Positions 19,485-28,330 of a stretch of DNA of 64,000 nucleotides are shown here, in pieces (positions within the stretch are counted from its first letter, which is position 1; each line of letters begins with the position of its first letter). A program made the translations under genes and the position numbers. The DNA comes from Bradyrhizobium niftali. GTDB lineage: Bacteria; Pseudomonadota; Alphaproteobacteria; Rhizobiales; Xanthobacteraceae. The notes beneath the pieces are model-generated. The model ran no database searches. It had not been told where the DNA came from and saw only the letters and a program-made list of their open reading frames with translations. The stretch is from contig NZ_SPQT01000005.1 of the NCBI RefSeq assembly GCF_004571025.1, positions 62,001-126,000 of the forward strand. The letters are read 5' to 3'.

Positions 19485-22400
19485 ATGGCGGAGCGGGCTG
19501 AAATCAAGGAACCAGCTGGCGGACTGAAAATCAATTGCACGGCTGCGGACAACGTCAACATCGCCTTCTATCAAAACGCTGTCCCAATAGTCCGCGAATT
19601 GGCAATCGAGAACGGCACGGGGCGCGATCTTTCAGAACTCTCCGTACATCTCACAGCGGAGCCTCCGTTTCTGACACCCGCGGTGTCACAGATCCAATAC
19701 GTTGCCGATCGCGCCATTCATCATATCCGCAGCCCGGACCTGAAGCTGGATCCCGCGTTCCTGGCCGGCGTAACCGCGTCCAGGCGAGCGCAGTTGCGCA
19801 TTCGCGTAAAATCCGCGGGTGAAACGCTTATCGAGAGCGCAGTCGAGCTCAATCTGCTCCCTCCCTCGCACTGGGGCGGCGTCAACGCCGCGCCCGAGCT
19901 GCTGGCCGCTTTCGTTAGACCGACGGATCCCACCATCGATGTCCTCCTTCGGGAAGCCTCGGGTAAGCTGGCGGCAGCAGGCCGTCATGATGCGATAGAT
20001 GGCTATCACAAGAAGACCAAGGCCCGCGCCTGGGAGATAGCCGATGCCGTCTGGGCAGCTCTGGTTTCACACTCAATCGCCTACGTCCTCCCCCCGAAAA
20101 GCTTTGAACGGTCGGGCCAGCAGATCCGAGGCCCCAGCGAAATCCTGTCTCGTAAGGTCGGAACCTGTCTGGATCTTACTCTCCTCTATGCGTCCTGCCT
20201 CGAGCAGGCCGGCCTCAATCCTGTGCTTGTCCTAACTGAAGGTCACGCTTTCGTTGGCGTGTGGCTTGTTGACGAGGACTTCTCAAGCCTTGTAATCGAT
20301 GACCCACAGATGTTGCGCAAGCGCGTGCAGCTCGATGAGATGGTCCTGGTGGAGACGACGATCCTCACCGGGTCAAATCCAGGGCGTTTCAAACAAGCTG
20401 TCGATGCCGGCGCCAAGTTGATCGTCGAGGAGGCAACGTCCGAGTTCGAGCTTGCCATCGACGTCAAGCGTGCACGAAGCGCTAAGATCCGGCCACTCGA
20501 TCTATCGATGTCCGGCGAGCCGACCATAACCCCTTCTAGCGCACCGTCTGTCCCGAATGAACTTGGCGAAATACCAAAATTTGAAGAGAATCTCGACAAA
20601 CCACGGGAAGACGTTTCAGAACGGAGCCTGGATCGGCTAGAGGTTTGGAAACGCAATCTTCTAGACCTTACGCTGAGGAACCGCCTGCTGAACTTCAAGG
20701 ACTCGAAATCCACCGTCGGGATCGAGTGCCCTGATGCGGCGACATTGGAGGACAAGCTCTCAGGTGGAGACCGCTTCAAATTGCTCGGAAGAGCCAGCGT
20801 GCTCGATGGCAGCGATGGCCGCGATACCGCGCTGCTCGCGCAGCGGCTGCAGGACGACGCCCGCAAAAATTTCATCTCTGACGCCATGGTCCGCGGCGAA
20901 CTCCACACCGCCGTTCCGGAGACCGAACTCGAAGGTCGGCTAACCGACCTCTACCGGGCCACCCGCCTCGCCTTCGAGGAGGGCGGGGCCAACATACTGT
21001 ACCTCTGCCTCGGGTTCCTAAAGTGGACACCCCAGGATGGCGCCGGGCCCTACCGCGCTCCGTTGATCCTTGTCCCGGTCCAGCTTGAGCGCAAGAGCGT
21101 GCGCTCCGGCTTTCGCCTCGCGCTGCACGAGGATGAGGCTCGGTTCAATCCGACCCTGCTGCAGATGCTGAAGCAGGATTTTGACCTCTCGATTCCCGAA
21201 CTCGAAGGAGAATTGCCCGAAGACGCAACTGGGGTCGATGTTGCAGGTATTTGGAAGACAATCAGGCGTCATATCAAGAGTATCAAAGGCTGGGAGGTTA
21301 CCGAGCAGGTCGTGCTCGCGACGCTGTCCTTCACGAAGTACCTAATGTGGAAGGATCTCGTCGACCGCACCGAAATCCTGAAGCGAAATTCGGTGGTCCG
21401 GCATCTGATAGACACCCCCACCCACACCTATGACGGCTCGGGCGCCGCCTTTGTCGCAGAGCGCACCATCGACCAAGTCATCGATCCGGCCGAACTCTTC
21501 ACGCCGCTCTCGGCCGACTCCTCCCAAGTTGCTGCCGTGCTCGCCGCGCAGCGTGGAGGCGATTTCGTGCTCTTCGGCCCGCCGGGCACGGGCAAGAGCC
21601 AGACTATCGCGAATATGATCACGAACTGCCTCGCTCATCAAAAGACAGTTCTTTTCGTGTCGCAAAAGACTGCTGCGCTCGAAGTCGTAAGACAGCGAAT
21701 GCAGGCGATCGGTCTCGGTAATTACTGTCTCGAGGTTCATTCGACCAAAGCCCAGAAGTCTAATGTGCTGGAGCAGCTGGCCACCGCCTGGCGCGAGCGC
21801 AATCGCGTCACCGAGGAACATTGGTCGGCAGCGGCTAGCGAGCTGAAGCGGCGACGCGACCAACTGAACAAGCTTGTTTCCGCGCTACACCGGCGCCGCG
21901 CCAATGGAATGACAGCATACGACGCCTTCGGACGGGTCGTCGCCGATCGCGATCGGTTTCCAGACGTCGGCCTGACATGGCCTATCGGTTCGGTACATAC
22001 CCCCGAAGATCTCGTTCGCATGCGCGAGATTTGCTCAGATATTCGCACCGCCCTCGAAGCCGTGGGTGATCCTGTCAATCATCCACTCAAAGGCATCGAG
22101 CAGACCAAATGGAGTCCTGCGTGGGCACAGTCGCTTCAGCAGCTGGTCGACCGTCTCCATCTCGCCCTCCAGGAAGTTAGGACGGCTGCCGACGATCTGG
22201 TGTTGTCGATTGGGCTCGATGGTGCCGCTCGCAACGACGGTCTGTTGCCGCAACTGATCAAGCTCGTCTCGTTGCTGCTGCACGCCGACGCTGCGGACGG
22301 ATCGCTTTTGCTCTCGACCGACGCACCAGAACGCGTGAACGCGTTGCACGACCTTGCCGACGTCGTAGGCCGGTTAAACGAAAAAAACTCGCAGCTTTCC

Positions 22401-25400
22401 GTCCAATACGAGCTCAGGGCGGCGCTGCTGGATCTGCCATCGCTCGAGCGTGATTGGACGGATGCATGCGCGTCGAATGTTCTCGTGCGAAGCGGCCGGA
22501 AAAAGAAGGTCAGATTGGCTCTGAAGCCATATTGCCCGGACGAGGTGCCTGAGGACATCGGTCGAGACATTGTTGTGCTGCAAGAGCTCGCTGGCTTGCT
22601 GCGCGAAATCGAGAATACGAAACCTCGCTTCAGGGGCATGGAGCGCCTTTGGCGCGGGCCGCAGAGCGAGGTGTCTCGTTTCCAAGGGCTGATCGACTGG
22701 GCCACAAGCGTACGCGATGCGGTCGATGCATATCCTATCGATGGCATGGAGCCGCATCAGCTGCTCCTGCATATCCAAGATATGCTGCTTCGCGACAACC
22801 CTCGCTTCCGGCCGAGCGGACAGGTCCGCCATGCATTCGAGGCTATGTACAGGGCATTTCCGAGTATGCACCGGACGGCCAAAGAGCTGGGTGCATGCAT
22901 CGGCCTTGATGACCCGGAGGACATCGTCAAGCTCGAGTCTGGCTGGATCGAGGCCCTCCTCCAACGAACCGCGAATTGGAGATCAAACGTCATCAAGGCT
23001 CCGCAATGGGCCACTTGGCGTTGGGCTGCTCGTTCGGCACGCGCAGCGGGACTTTCCCCTCTCGTCGATGCCGTCGAAAACGGAATCGTAGATGGGACGG
23101 CCCTCTCGAGCGTCTTCGATTACTCTTATGCGCGCTGGATTGCCGAAGCTATCGTCAACGAGGACGAGGTTCTAAGTGGCTTTCTTGCGGAAAAGCACGA
23201 AGCCACGATTGAGGCGTTCATCGCCGCTGACAAGCGGGTTGGAGAACTCGCCAGAGACATCGTAAAGGCACGCATTGGGGCGGGGGTGCCAACTCAGACC
23301 AATTTCGGCAAGGATCCGGAATGGGGCACGCTCGCGCGCGAGATCAATAAGAAAGCTCGGCACATGCCGCTTCGGCAGCTGTTTGGCCGCCTCCCGACGG
23401 TGCTAACCCAGCTCGCCCCATGCGTTATGATGAGCCCGCTTTCTATTGCGCAGTACCTACCCGCAGACGCCAAACCCTTCGATGTCGTAATTTTCGACGA
23501 GGCCTCTCAGATCCCGGTATGGGACGCAATCGGAGCGATTGCGCGCGGCACTCAAGTTGTGATCGTGGGCGACCCGGAGCAGCTGCCCCCTACGAACGTC
23601 GGACAGCGTGGCGTCGATGACGAAGATGACGACGGTTCGACCGTCCAGAGCCAACAGAGCATACTTGACGAATGCCTTGCCTCGAACATTCCGAGCATGC
23701 GGCTGTCTTGGCACTACCGCAGCCGTCACGAGAGTCTAATCGCTTTCTCCAACGTCAAATATTATCGGGGTGAGCTGACGACTTTCCCCTCGCCCGTGAC
23801 GCGCGATACCGCGGTCCGCTATATTCACGTAGAAGGCGGCGTCTACGAGCGAGGCGGCGCCAAGATAAACCGCAAGGAGGCCGAAGCCGTGGTGGCCGAG
23901 GTCGTCCGGCGCATGAAAACGTCTTCCCATTCAATTGGCGTCGTCACATTTAATGGCGAACAGCAACGGCTGATCGAGAACTTGCTCGATCAAGCCCGCC
24001 GCTCTGACCCATCGTTGGAGCCGCACTTTGATCGCAACCAGTCCAGGGAACCGATCCTCGTCAAGAACATCGAGAACGTGCAGGGCGACGAGCGGGATGT
24101 GATCGTATTCTCGGTGGCGGTCGGACCGGACAAGACTGGACGTGTCACAGCTCAGATCTCGTCGCTGAACAGCGAGGGTGGCCACCGCCGCCTCAACGTC
24201 GCGGTCACTCGTGCGCGGCGCGAGTTGTTGGTGTTCGCGACATTGCGGCCCGAGCAGATCGATCTCGGGCGGACCGGCGCCAAAGGTGTAGTCGACTTCA
24301 AACACTTCCTCGAGTTCGCTGAGAACGGCGCACGGGCTATCGCCGAGGCCTTCTCGCCAACCGGGCGCGACGCGGAATCGCCGTTTGAGGACGCTGTGAT
24401 GCGGGCCCTCCAAGAGAAGGGTTGGGAGGTTCATCCTCAGGTGGGCGTATCCTTCTTCCGGATCGATCTCGGCGTCGTTCATCCGGATTTCCCCGGGCGA
24501 TATCTTGCCGGCGTCGAATGCGACGGCGCCGCCTACCACCGATCGGCCACCGCCCGCGACCGCGACCGTCTGCGCGAAATGGTGCTTACGGAACTTGGTT
24601 GGCGAATTCGGCGGATCTGGAGCACGGAATGGTGGATGGATTCATCTACTGCGACGGAAAAGATCCACGCAAGGCTGGTCGCCGATCTCGAAGCCGACCG
24701 TGCTTCTTGGCGAGCTCCCGCGATAAGTGAAGAACCAGCGCCTCCGCCGGAGAGCATCCCGTCCGTTAATGATACCGGCGAGCCGGCCGGCGCCGAAACG
24801 TCGGTCGCAGAGGCGGCCCCCGAATCTGAGCAAACCGAAGTCTCGCCGGAATCGGTAAACGACGACGGAGCGCCTGTCGGGGAAACGAAGGTCTACGCTC
24901 GTGGACCGATGACCGAGGTGCGGGAGCCCGATCGAGGGACGGCCACGTATGTCAAAGCCGATCCCGCAAATGTGGCGCCCCCTGATCGGGAGCGCTTCTA
25001 CGACGCGAGCTACCGCGGGACACTCCGTAGTATGATCGATCATGTTGTCGATACCGAAGGCCCAATCTATTTCGATGTGATTGTAGATCGCATTGCGCGT
25101 GCACACGGTTTCATGCGCTCGGGTGAGACGGTGCAAAAGATCGTCGCCTCATCCCTCGGACGAAATCGGTTTCCGATGTCCAAGGACGGCGAGCGGCAGA
25201 TTGTTTGGCCTCAGGATGCCGCGACGCAGGACAGGGCTCCTTACAGGGGCGCTGGGGGACGCGATCATAGTGACATTCCGCTTCCCGAATTGGCGGGTCT
25301 CGCTGGGATGCTGCGGACCGCTGGCCTCGAGGAAGACGAGGATATCATCCGCGGCATGCAGGAGCACTTCGGCTTAGGGCGGCTGGCAGCTTCGACCCGC

Positions 25401-25481
25401 GATCGTTTCGAAGCTGCTGTGGCGGCAGCTAGCTGTGAGTTTTCAGGAGGTTGTCCATTCGGCCCTGACCGAGGAAGCTGA
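19485..25481 (+). CDS. hhe: DUF4011-helicase-Vsr nuclease, Hhe-type antiphage protein with IS-altered C-terminus
   Basis: A 1998-residue protein, start ATG 19485 after a GGGGG ribosome-binding site. Order of parts: a transglutaminase-like N-terminal region (about 170-300, with GTCLDLTLLYASCLEQ); a DUF4011 domain (about 385-640, VWKRNLLDLTLRNRLLNFKD); a superfamily 1 helicase with Walker A GPPGTGKS at 698-705 and Walker B DE at 1338-1339; helicase motifs with VQGDERDVIVFSVAVG and NVAVTRAR; a Vsr/MTES_1575 nuclease domain (about 1630-1720, core ECDGAAYH); and a DUF3320 domain (about 1837-1912). This matches the single-gene DUF4011-helicase-Vsr defence system reported by Gao and colleagues. The last 15 residues come from the left end of an IS481-family element inserted at 25433, so the native C-terminus is lost. 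The core is intact, so activity may remain. Confidence 0.88.
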   Translation: MAERAEIKEPAGGLKINCTAADNVNIAFYQNAVPIVRELAIENGTGRDLSELSVHLTAEPPFLTPAVSQIQYVADRAIHHIRSPDLKLDPAFLAGVTASRRAQLRIRVKSAGETLIESAVELNLLPPSHWGGVNAAPELLAAFVRPTDPTIDVLLREASGKLAAAGRHDAIDGYHKKTKARAWEIADAVWAALVSHSIAYVLPPKSFERSGQQIRGPSEILSRKVGTCLDLTLLYASCLEQAGLNPVLVLTEGHAFVGVWLVDEDFSSLVIDDPQMLRKRVQLDEMVLVETTILTGSNPGRFKQAVDAGAKLIVEEATSEFELAIDVKRARSAKIRPLDLSMSGEPTITPSSAPSVPNELGEIPKFEENLDKPREDVSERSLDRLEVWKRNLLDLTLRNRLLNFKDSKSTVGIECPDAATLEDKLSGGDRFKLLGRASVLDGSDGRDTALLAQRLQDDARKNFISDAMVRGELHTAVPETELEGRLTDLYRATRLAFEEGGANILYLCLGFLKWTPQDGAGPYRAPLILVPVQLERKSVRSGFRLALHEDEARFNPTLLQMLKQDFDLSIPELEGELPEDATGVDVAGIWKTIRRHIKSIKGWEVTEQVVLATLSFTKYLMWKDLVDRTEILKRNSVVRHLIDTPTHTYDGSGAAFVAERTIDQVIDPAELFTPLSADSSQVAAVLAAQRGGDFVLFGPPGTGKSQTIANMITNCLAHQKTVLFVSQKTAALEVVRQRMQAIGLGNYCLEVHSTKAQKSNVLEQLATAWRERNRVTEEHWSAAASELKRRRDQLNKLVSALHRRRANGMTAYDAFGRVVADRDRFPDVGLTWPIGSVHTPEDLVRMREICSDIRTALEAVGDPVNHPLKGIEQTKWSPAWAQSLQQLVDRLHLALQEVRTAADDLVLSIGLDGAARNDGLLPQLIKLVSLLLHADAADGSLLLSTDAPERVNALHDLADVVGRLNEKNSQLSVQYELRAALLDLPSLERDWTDACASNVLVRSGRKKKVRLALKPYCPDEVPEDIGRDIVVLQELAGLLREIENTKPRFRGMERLWRGPQSEVSRFQGLIDWATSVRDAVDAYPIDGMEPHQLLLHIQDMLLRDNPRFRPSGQVRHAFEAMYRAFPSMHRTAKELGACIGLDDPEDIVKLESGWIEALLQRTANWRSNVIKAPQWATWRWAARSARAAGLSPLVDAVENGIVDGTALSSVFDYSYARWIAEAIVNEDEVLSGFLAEKHEATIEAFIAADKRVGELARDIVKARIGAGVPTQTNFGKDPEWGTLAREINKKARHMPLRQLFGRLPTVLTQLAPCVMMSPLSIAQYLPADAKPFDVVIFDEASQIPVWDAIGAIARGTQVVIVGDPEQLPPTNVGQRGVDDEDDDGSTVQSQQSILDECLASNIPSMRLSWHYRSRHESLIAFSNVKYYRGELTTFPSPVTRDTAVRYIHVEGGVYERGGAKINRKEAEAVVAEVVRRMKTSSHSIGVVTFNGEQQRLIENLLDQARRSDPSLEPHFDRNQSREPILVKNIENVQGDERDVIVFSVAVGPDKTGRVTAQISSLNSEGGHRRLNVAVTRARRELLVFATLRPEQIDLGRTGAKGVVDFKHFLEFAENGARAIAEAFSPTGRDAESPFEDAVMRALQEKGWEVHPQVGVSFFRIDLGVVHPDFPGRYLAGVECDGAAYHRSATARDRDRLREMVLTELGWRIRRIWSTEWWMDSSTATEKIHARLVADLEADRASWRAPAISEEPAPPPESIPSVNDTGEPAGAETSVAEAAPESEQTEVSPESVNDDGAPVGETKVYARGPMTEVREPDRGTATYVKADPANVAPPDRERFYDASYRGTLRSMIDHVVDTEGPIYFDVIVDRIARAHGFMRSGETVQKIVASSLGRNRFPMSKDGERQIVWPQDAATQDRAPYRGAGGRDHSDIPLPELAGLAGMLRTAGLEEDEDIIRGMQEHFGLGRLAASTRDRFEAAVAAASCEFSGGCPFGPDRGS
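25428..25433. repeat. Target site duplication, left copy, of IS481-family element
   Basis: GCTAGC directly precedes the TGTGAG left end and is repeated at 26466-26471. It fits the NCTAGN target preference known for IS481. Confidence 0.85.
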
Positions 25482-26465
25482 GGTTGCTGAATCTTCAGAT
25501 TCCGAGGGGAGAACCGACCCAGAAGAATGCGCCTCTGACCCCGAAAGGTCGAGAGGCGATGGTGCGGAGCGTTATCGAAGGTGGCCTGACCAAGGCCGCA
25601 GCCGCGCTGAAATTTAACGTCTCGGCGAAGACGGTGGCCAAATGGGTCAAGCGCTTCCGCGCGGAAGGCATGAGTGGGTTGCGTGATCGCTCCTCAAGGC
25701 CCCTTTCATCGCCAAGCCAAACCCAGCCCGCCACATGCGCCGCAGTCGAGGCTTTGCGCCGGAATCGCCACACCGGCAAGCAGATCGCGGCCGAGATCGG
25801 GATCTCTCCGGCGACCGTCAGCCGCGTCCTGCGTCGGCTCGGGCTGAATAGGCTCGCCGCGTTGGAGCCCGCCGAGCCGATCCGCCGTTATGAGCGCGAG
25901 CACCCTGGCGAGCTTATCCATCTCGATATCAAGAAACTCGGCCGGATCGGCTCGGTGGGACATCGCATCACCGGGCGGTATCCTGGCGCGATCAACCGCC
26001 ACCATGGCATCGGCTGGGAGTTCGTCCATGTCTGCATCGATGATGCTTCGCGCGTCGCCTTCGTGCAGGTCATGCCCGATCAGCGCAAGCAAAGTGCTGT
26101 GGCTTTCCTTGAGGCCGCCGTCGCTTACTTTGCCAGGCTCGGAGTCTCTGTCGAGCGTGTGATGACCGACAATGGCTCGTGCTACCGCTCAGAGAGCTTC
26201 CGAGCAGCTTGCAAACGCCTCGGCCTGCGCCAAATCTTCACTAGGCCTGATACGCCCAAGACCAACGGCAAGGCCGAGCGCTTCATCCAAACCGCGCTTC
26301 GCGAATGGGCTTATGCGCAAGCCTACCAGAACTCAGACCAGCGAACGGCCGAACTGCCCAACTGGCTCCATCGCTACAATTGGCATCGGCCGCATGGTAG
26401 CCTGAAGGCCAACACACCCATCAGCCGACTCGGTTTAGCCGGGAACAACCTCTTGAGGCTCCACA
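25434..26465 (+). mobile_element. IS481-family insertion sequence, 1032 bp
   Basis: The element starts TGTGAG and ends CTCCACA. Its ends are imperfect inverted repeats: left TGTGAGTTTTCAGGAGGTTG, right (reverse complement) TGTGGAGCCTCAAGAGGTTG, differing by a one-base gap and a few mismatches. A six-base duplication GCTAGC flanks it. It carries one transposase gene in the same direction as the interrupted helicase gene. Confidence 0.9.
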
Positions 26466-26470
26466 GCTAG
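25484..26470 (+). CDS. IS481-family transposase
   Basis: A 328-residue DDE transposase. An N-terminal helix-turn-helix pair (about residues 22-115, with KFNVSAKTVAKWVKRF and IGISPATVSRVLRR) precedes an integrase-type catalytic core with Asp in LIHLDIKKLG (about 144), Asp in VMTDNGS (about 228) and Glu in NGKAERFIQT (about 263). The likely start is TTG 25484; no ATG is near. The stop codon TAG at 26468-26470 lies outside the element, in the duplicated target GCTAGC, so the target supplies the stop. Length is normal and the gene looks intact. Confidence 0.9.
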   Translation: MLNLQIPRGEPTQKNAPLTPKGREAMVRSVIEGGLTKAAAALKFNVSAKTVAKWVKRFRAEGMSGLRDRSSRPLSSPSQTQPATCAAVEALRRNRHTGKQIAAEIGISPATVSRVLRRLGLNRLAALEPAEPIRRYEREHPGELIHLDIKKLGRIGSVGHRITGRYPGAINRHHGIGWEFVHVCIDDASRVAFVQVMPDQRKQSAVAFLEAAVAYFARLGVSVERVMTDNGSCYRSESFRAACKRLGLRQIFTRPDTPKTNGKAERFIQTALREWAYAQAYQNSDQRTAELPNWLHRYNWHRPHGSLKANTPISRLGLAGNNLLRLHS

Positions 26471-26471
26471 C
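26466..26471. repeat. Target site duplication, right copy, of IS481-family element
   Basis: Second GCTAGC copy immediately after the CTCCACA right end. Confidence 0.85.
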
Positions 26472-26714
26472 CCTACAGATTGGCTCAAGAGGCTGTTCGT
26501 GCGCGAAAGGATCATCCAGCAGCTGCTACCTCAAAGCGCGCCGGCCCCCGGCTGGCGGGGCCTTCCAGAACCGCCGCGTCGGGCGGCTCCGCCCGGGGTG
26601 CCCAGACGGCGGAGAGGACCTCGGTCCGGCCTCGTGCCCGAGCTCATCCGCAGGGAGGCGAATGAGGCGGAGCTAAGGTTCCAGAACAGTAGACCTGGAA
26701 CAAATTTCGGGTAA
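26472..26714 (+). pseudogene. Displaced 3' end of the Hhe-type gene
   Basis: If the IS481-family element and one GCTAGC copy are removed, the helicase frame continues without a stop from 26472 (P-T-D-W-L-K-R-L-F-V-R-E-R) to a TAA at 26712-26714, about 80 codons. The tail is Arg/Pro-rich in its second half, so the natural end of the helicase may not have been exactly here, but frame continuity across the junction supports this as the original 3' end. Confidence 0.6.
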
Positions 26715-26736
26715 ACCATTGATTTTACTATTGTTA

Positions 26737-26831
26737 CCATTTTGCCAAAATGGACACAAGGGCTTGCTACCATTTCGGCATAATGGATTCAAAAAGACCC
26801 CTTTGTTACCACTTCGCCAAAATTGTAACAA
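26737..26831. promoter_or_regulatory. Three related 17-bp palindromes, candidate operators
   Basis: Copies at 26737-26753 (CCATTTTGCCAAAATGG, perfect), 26770-26786 (CCATTTCGGCATAATGG) and 26809-26825 (CCACTTCGCCAAAATTG). The third is also framed by TTGTTAC (26803-26809) and GTAACAA (26825-26831). All three lie directly upstream of the nucleotidyltransferase-fold gene start at 26838, as expected for an autoregulatory operator array. No nearby gene encodes an obvious repressor. Confidence 0.65.
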
Positions 26832-26837
26832 TGACCC

Positions 26838-27696
26838 ATGAAGCAGTTTTCAAACATCGACCAAGTCATGTTTTCCGACCTGGTTTCAAAAGGCGACCGA
26901 CGCCGACTTCGATGAGAATTTCCCGGAGAACGGGACCTTTCTCAAACAGAAGCGGGCCAATCGCGAATACTACTATTACAAGGCCTATGAGACCTCCGGC
27001 GGCCAGGGACCGACGAAGACGGCCCTCAAATACGTCGGGCCGGCCGACGATCCGGAGATCGCCAAGCGCGCCCAAGCGTTTCAGCGCACGAAGATCGGAT
27101 ATCGCGCGCGTCGAGAGCTGGCTGCGAAGTTGAGGCGGGCGGGCTACCCGGCTCCGCCTCATATGGAAGGTCTCGTTGTCAGCGAACTCGCGCGAGCGGG
27201 ACTTTTTCGACTTCGCGCCACGCTTGTCGGTTCGATGGCTTATCAAACATACAGCGGCATCCTCGGCGTCAGGCTTGACGACATTGCTCGGACCGGACAG
27301 ACGCTGATGGCGCTCCGTCATTTTCTTCGAGCGAATAACTTTCGCAAGTCGCACAATCGCGACGAAGAGATCAGACTGTCAATGATGCGCTTTGCGGTCA
27401 TGCTCGCGGTGACGCCCAAGGAGACCGCGTTTTGGCTGCCGGCCGACCACGTCTGTTATACGACGGGCGACAAATTCTTTCGCCTTCCGTGGAGCGGTCT
27501 GAATTCTGATTTCGCGCTGGCGTTCCGATCGGTACGACAAGGCTCTTACAGCAGTGAATTTGTGCTCAAACTGTATGATCGGCTCGGTGCCGCCCCGGAG
27601 TTCGCGTTAGATGTCGCACGCCAATTTATTGACGAAGGGCTGTCAGGTCACGGCATCAACGCGTTAGCGGGGCGCAAGATCGGGCTGCTGACGTAG
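26838..27696 (+). pseudogene. GSU2403-type nucleotidyltransferase-fold gene, frameshifted
   Basis: The frame from ATG 26838 (MKQFSNIDQVMFSDLV) hits a stop at 26915. From about 26885 the neighbouring frame continues as a natural protein: TDADFDENFPENGTFLKQKR, then KTALKYVGPADDPEIAKRA, then GLFRLRATLVGSMAYQTYSG, to a stop at 27696. One extra base in the GGTTTC run at about 26882-26886 explains the shift. The GTLVG/YQTY-type segment resembles the GSU2403 family of AbiEii-like nucleotidyltransferase-fold proteins. The usual metal-binding Asp pair after GVRL is not evident, and the C-terminal half (from about 27295) is unfamiliar, so the gene may also be internally deleted or chimeric. A truncated product could be made from ATG 27172. 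Three palindromes precede it. Confidence 0.65.
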
Positions 27697-28071
27697 AAGA
27701 AATTCGCTGCACTCATCCCGGATTTGTACTGACAATTCTTGTATGGCGCTAAAGCTACCTGATACTTCAGCGAGCGGTAGCGAGCGATCGTCGAACGACA
27801 AACGGGCGGCTGAACTAGGCTTCTCAAAGGCAACCGTTACAGTTGGTCCGCCGGCTGTACGACCAGTTACAAACCCATCAAACGAAGTGCCGCCGGCATG
27901 TAGAACCTGAAAGCCGGTTCGCCGAAATTCCTGTTCAACACATACGCGGAGAGCGGTGACGGCCGTAGCGGGGTGATCGCGATATCGATCAACAGCTGCC
28001 GCGCCCGCCGTCAGCGATGCGCCGACAAGCGCGACTGCCGCAACGCCCCTTAGCCTGCGTGATCCAGTCAT
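27664..28071 (-). CDS. Small exported hypothetical protein
   Basis: A 135-residue protein from ATG 28071 (a TTG stands one codon upstream). It begins MTGSRRLRGVAAVALVGASL with an Ala-rich hydrophobic segment and an Ala-Ala cleavage zone near 24-26, a typical signal peptide. The mature part is a small alpha/beta domain with two Cys (VCVEQEF and RDECSEF) that could pair in the periplasm. The family is unknown. Its 3' end overlaps the convergent nucleotidyltransferase-fold gene by 33 bp. Confidence 0.65.
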   Translation of the reverse strand: MTGSRRLRGVAAVALVGASLTAGAAAVDRYRDHPATAVTALRVCVEQEFRRTGFQVLHAGGTSFDGFVTGRTAGGPTVTVAFEKPSSAARLSFDDRSLPLAEVSGSFSAIQELSVQIRDECSEFLLRQQPDLAPR

Positions 28072-28261
28072 CAACTAATAGTACCAAGCAAGGAGGGAGA
28101 TACAATCGTAACTTTTATCTACTTGAAATTTCGGACTTTTGTCGAGAGTAGGATTCGTTCCTGTTCTCCGCAAAGCGGTTATTCGCTCACTCACTTAGTA
28201 AGTCGCTCGGCGAGATCCACAGAGCGCGGCGTGCGCCAACGGCCCATCACCCCACTGCAAT

Positions 28262-28330
28262 GGCACCCGCGGCCGGGTGAGCATAGCGACGGCGAAGCCG
28301 GCACGCGGACGGGTGCAGCGACGAGACCGG
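28262..28330. repeat. Composite repeat, R1 part, copy 1 (interrupted by an IS)
   Basis: Contains GGTGAGCATAGCGACGG and GGTGCAGCGACGAGACCGG, matching R1 at 31813-31893 and 39581-39653. It ends at GACCGG, where the neighbouring IS begins. The R2 part resumes at 30120. Confidence 0.75.
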
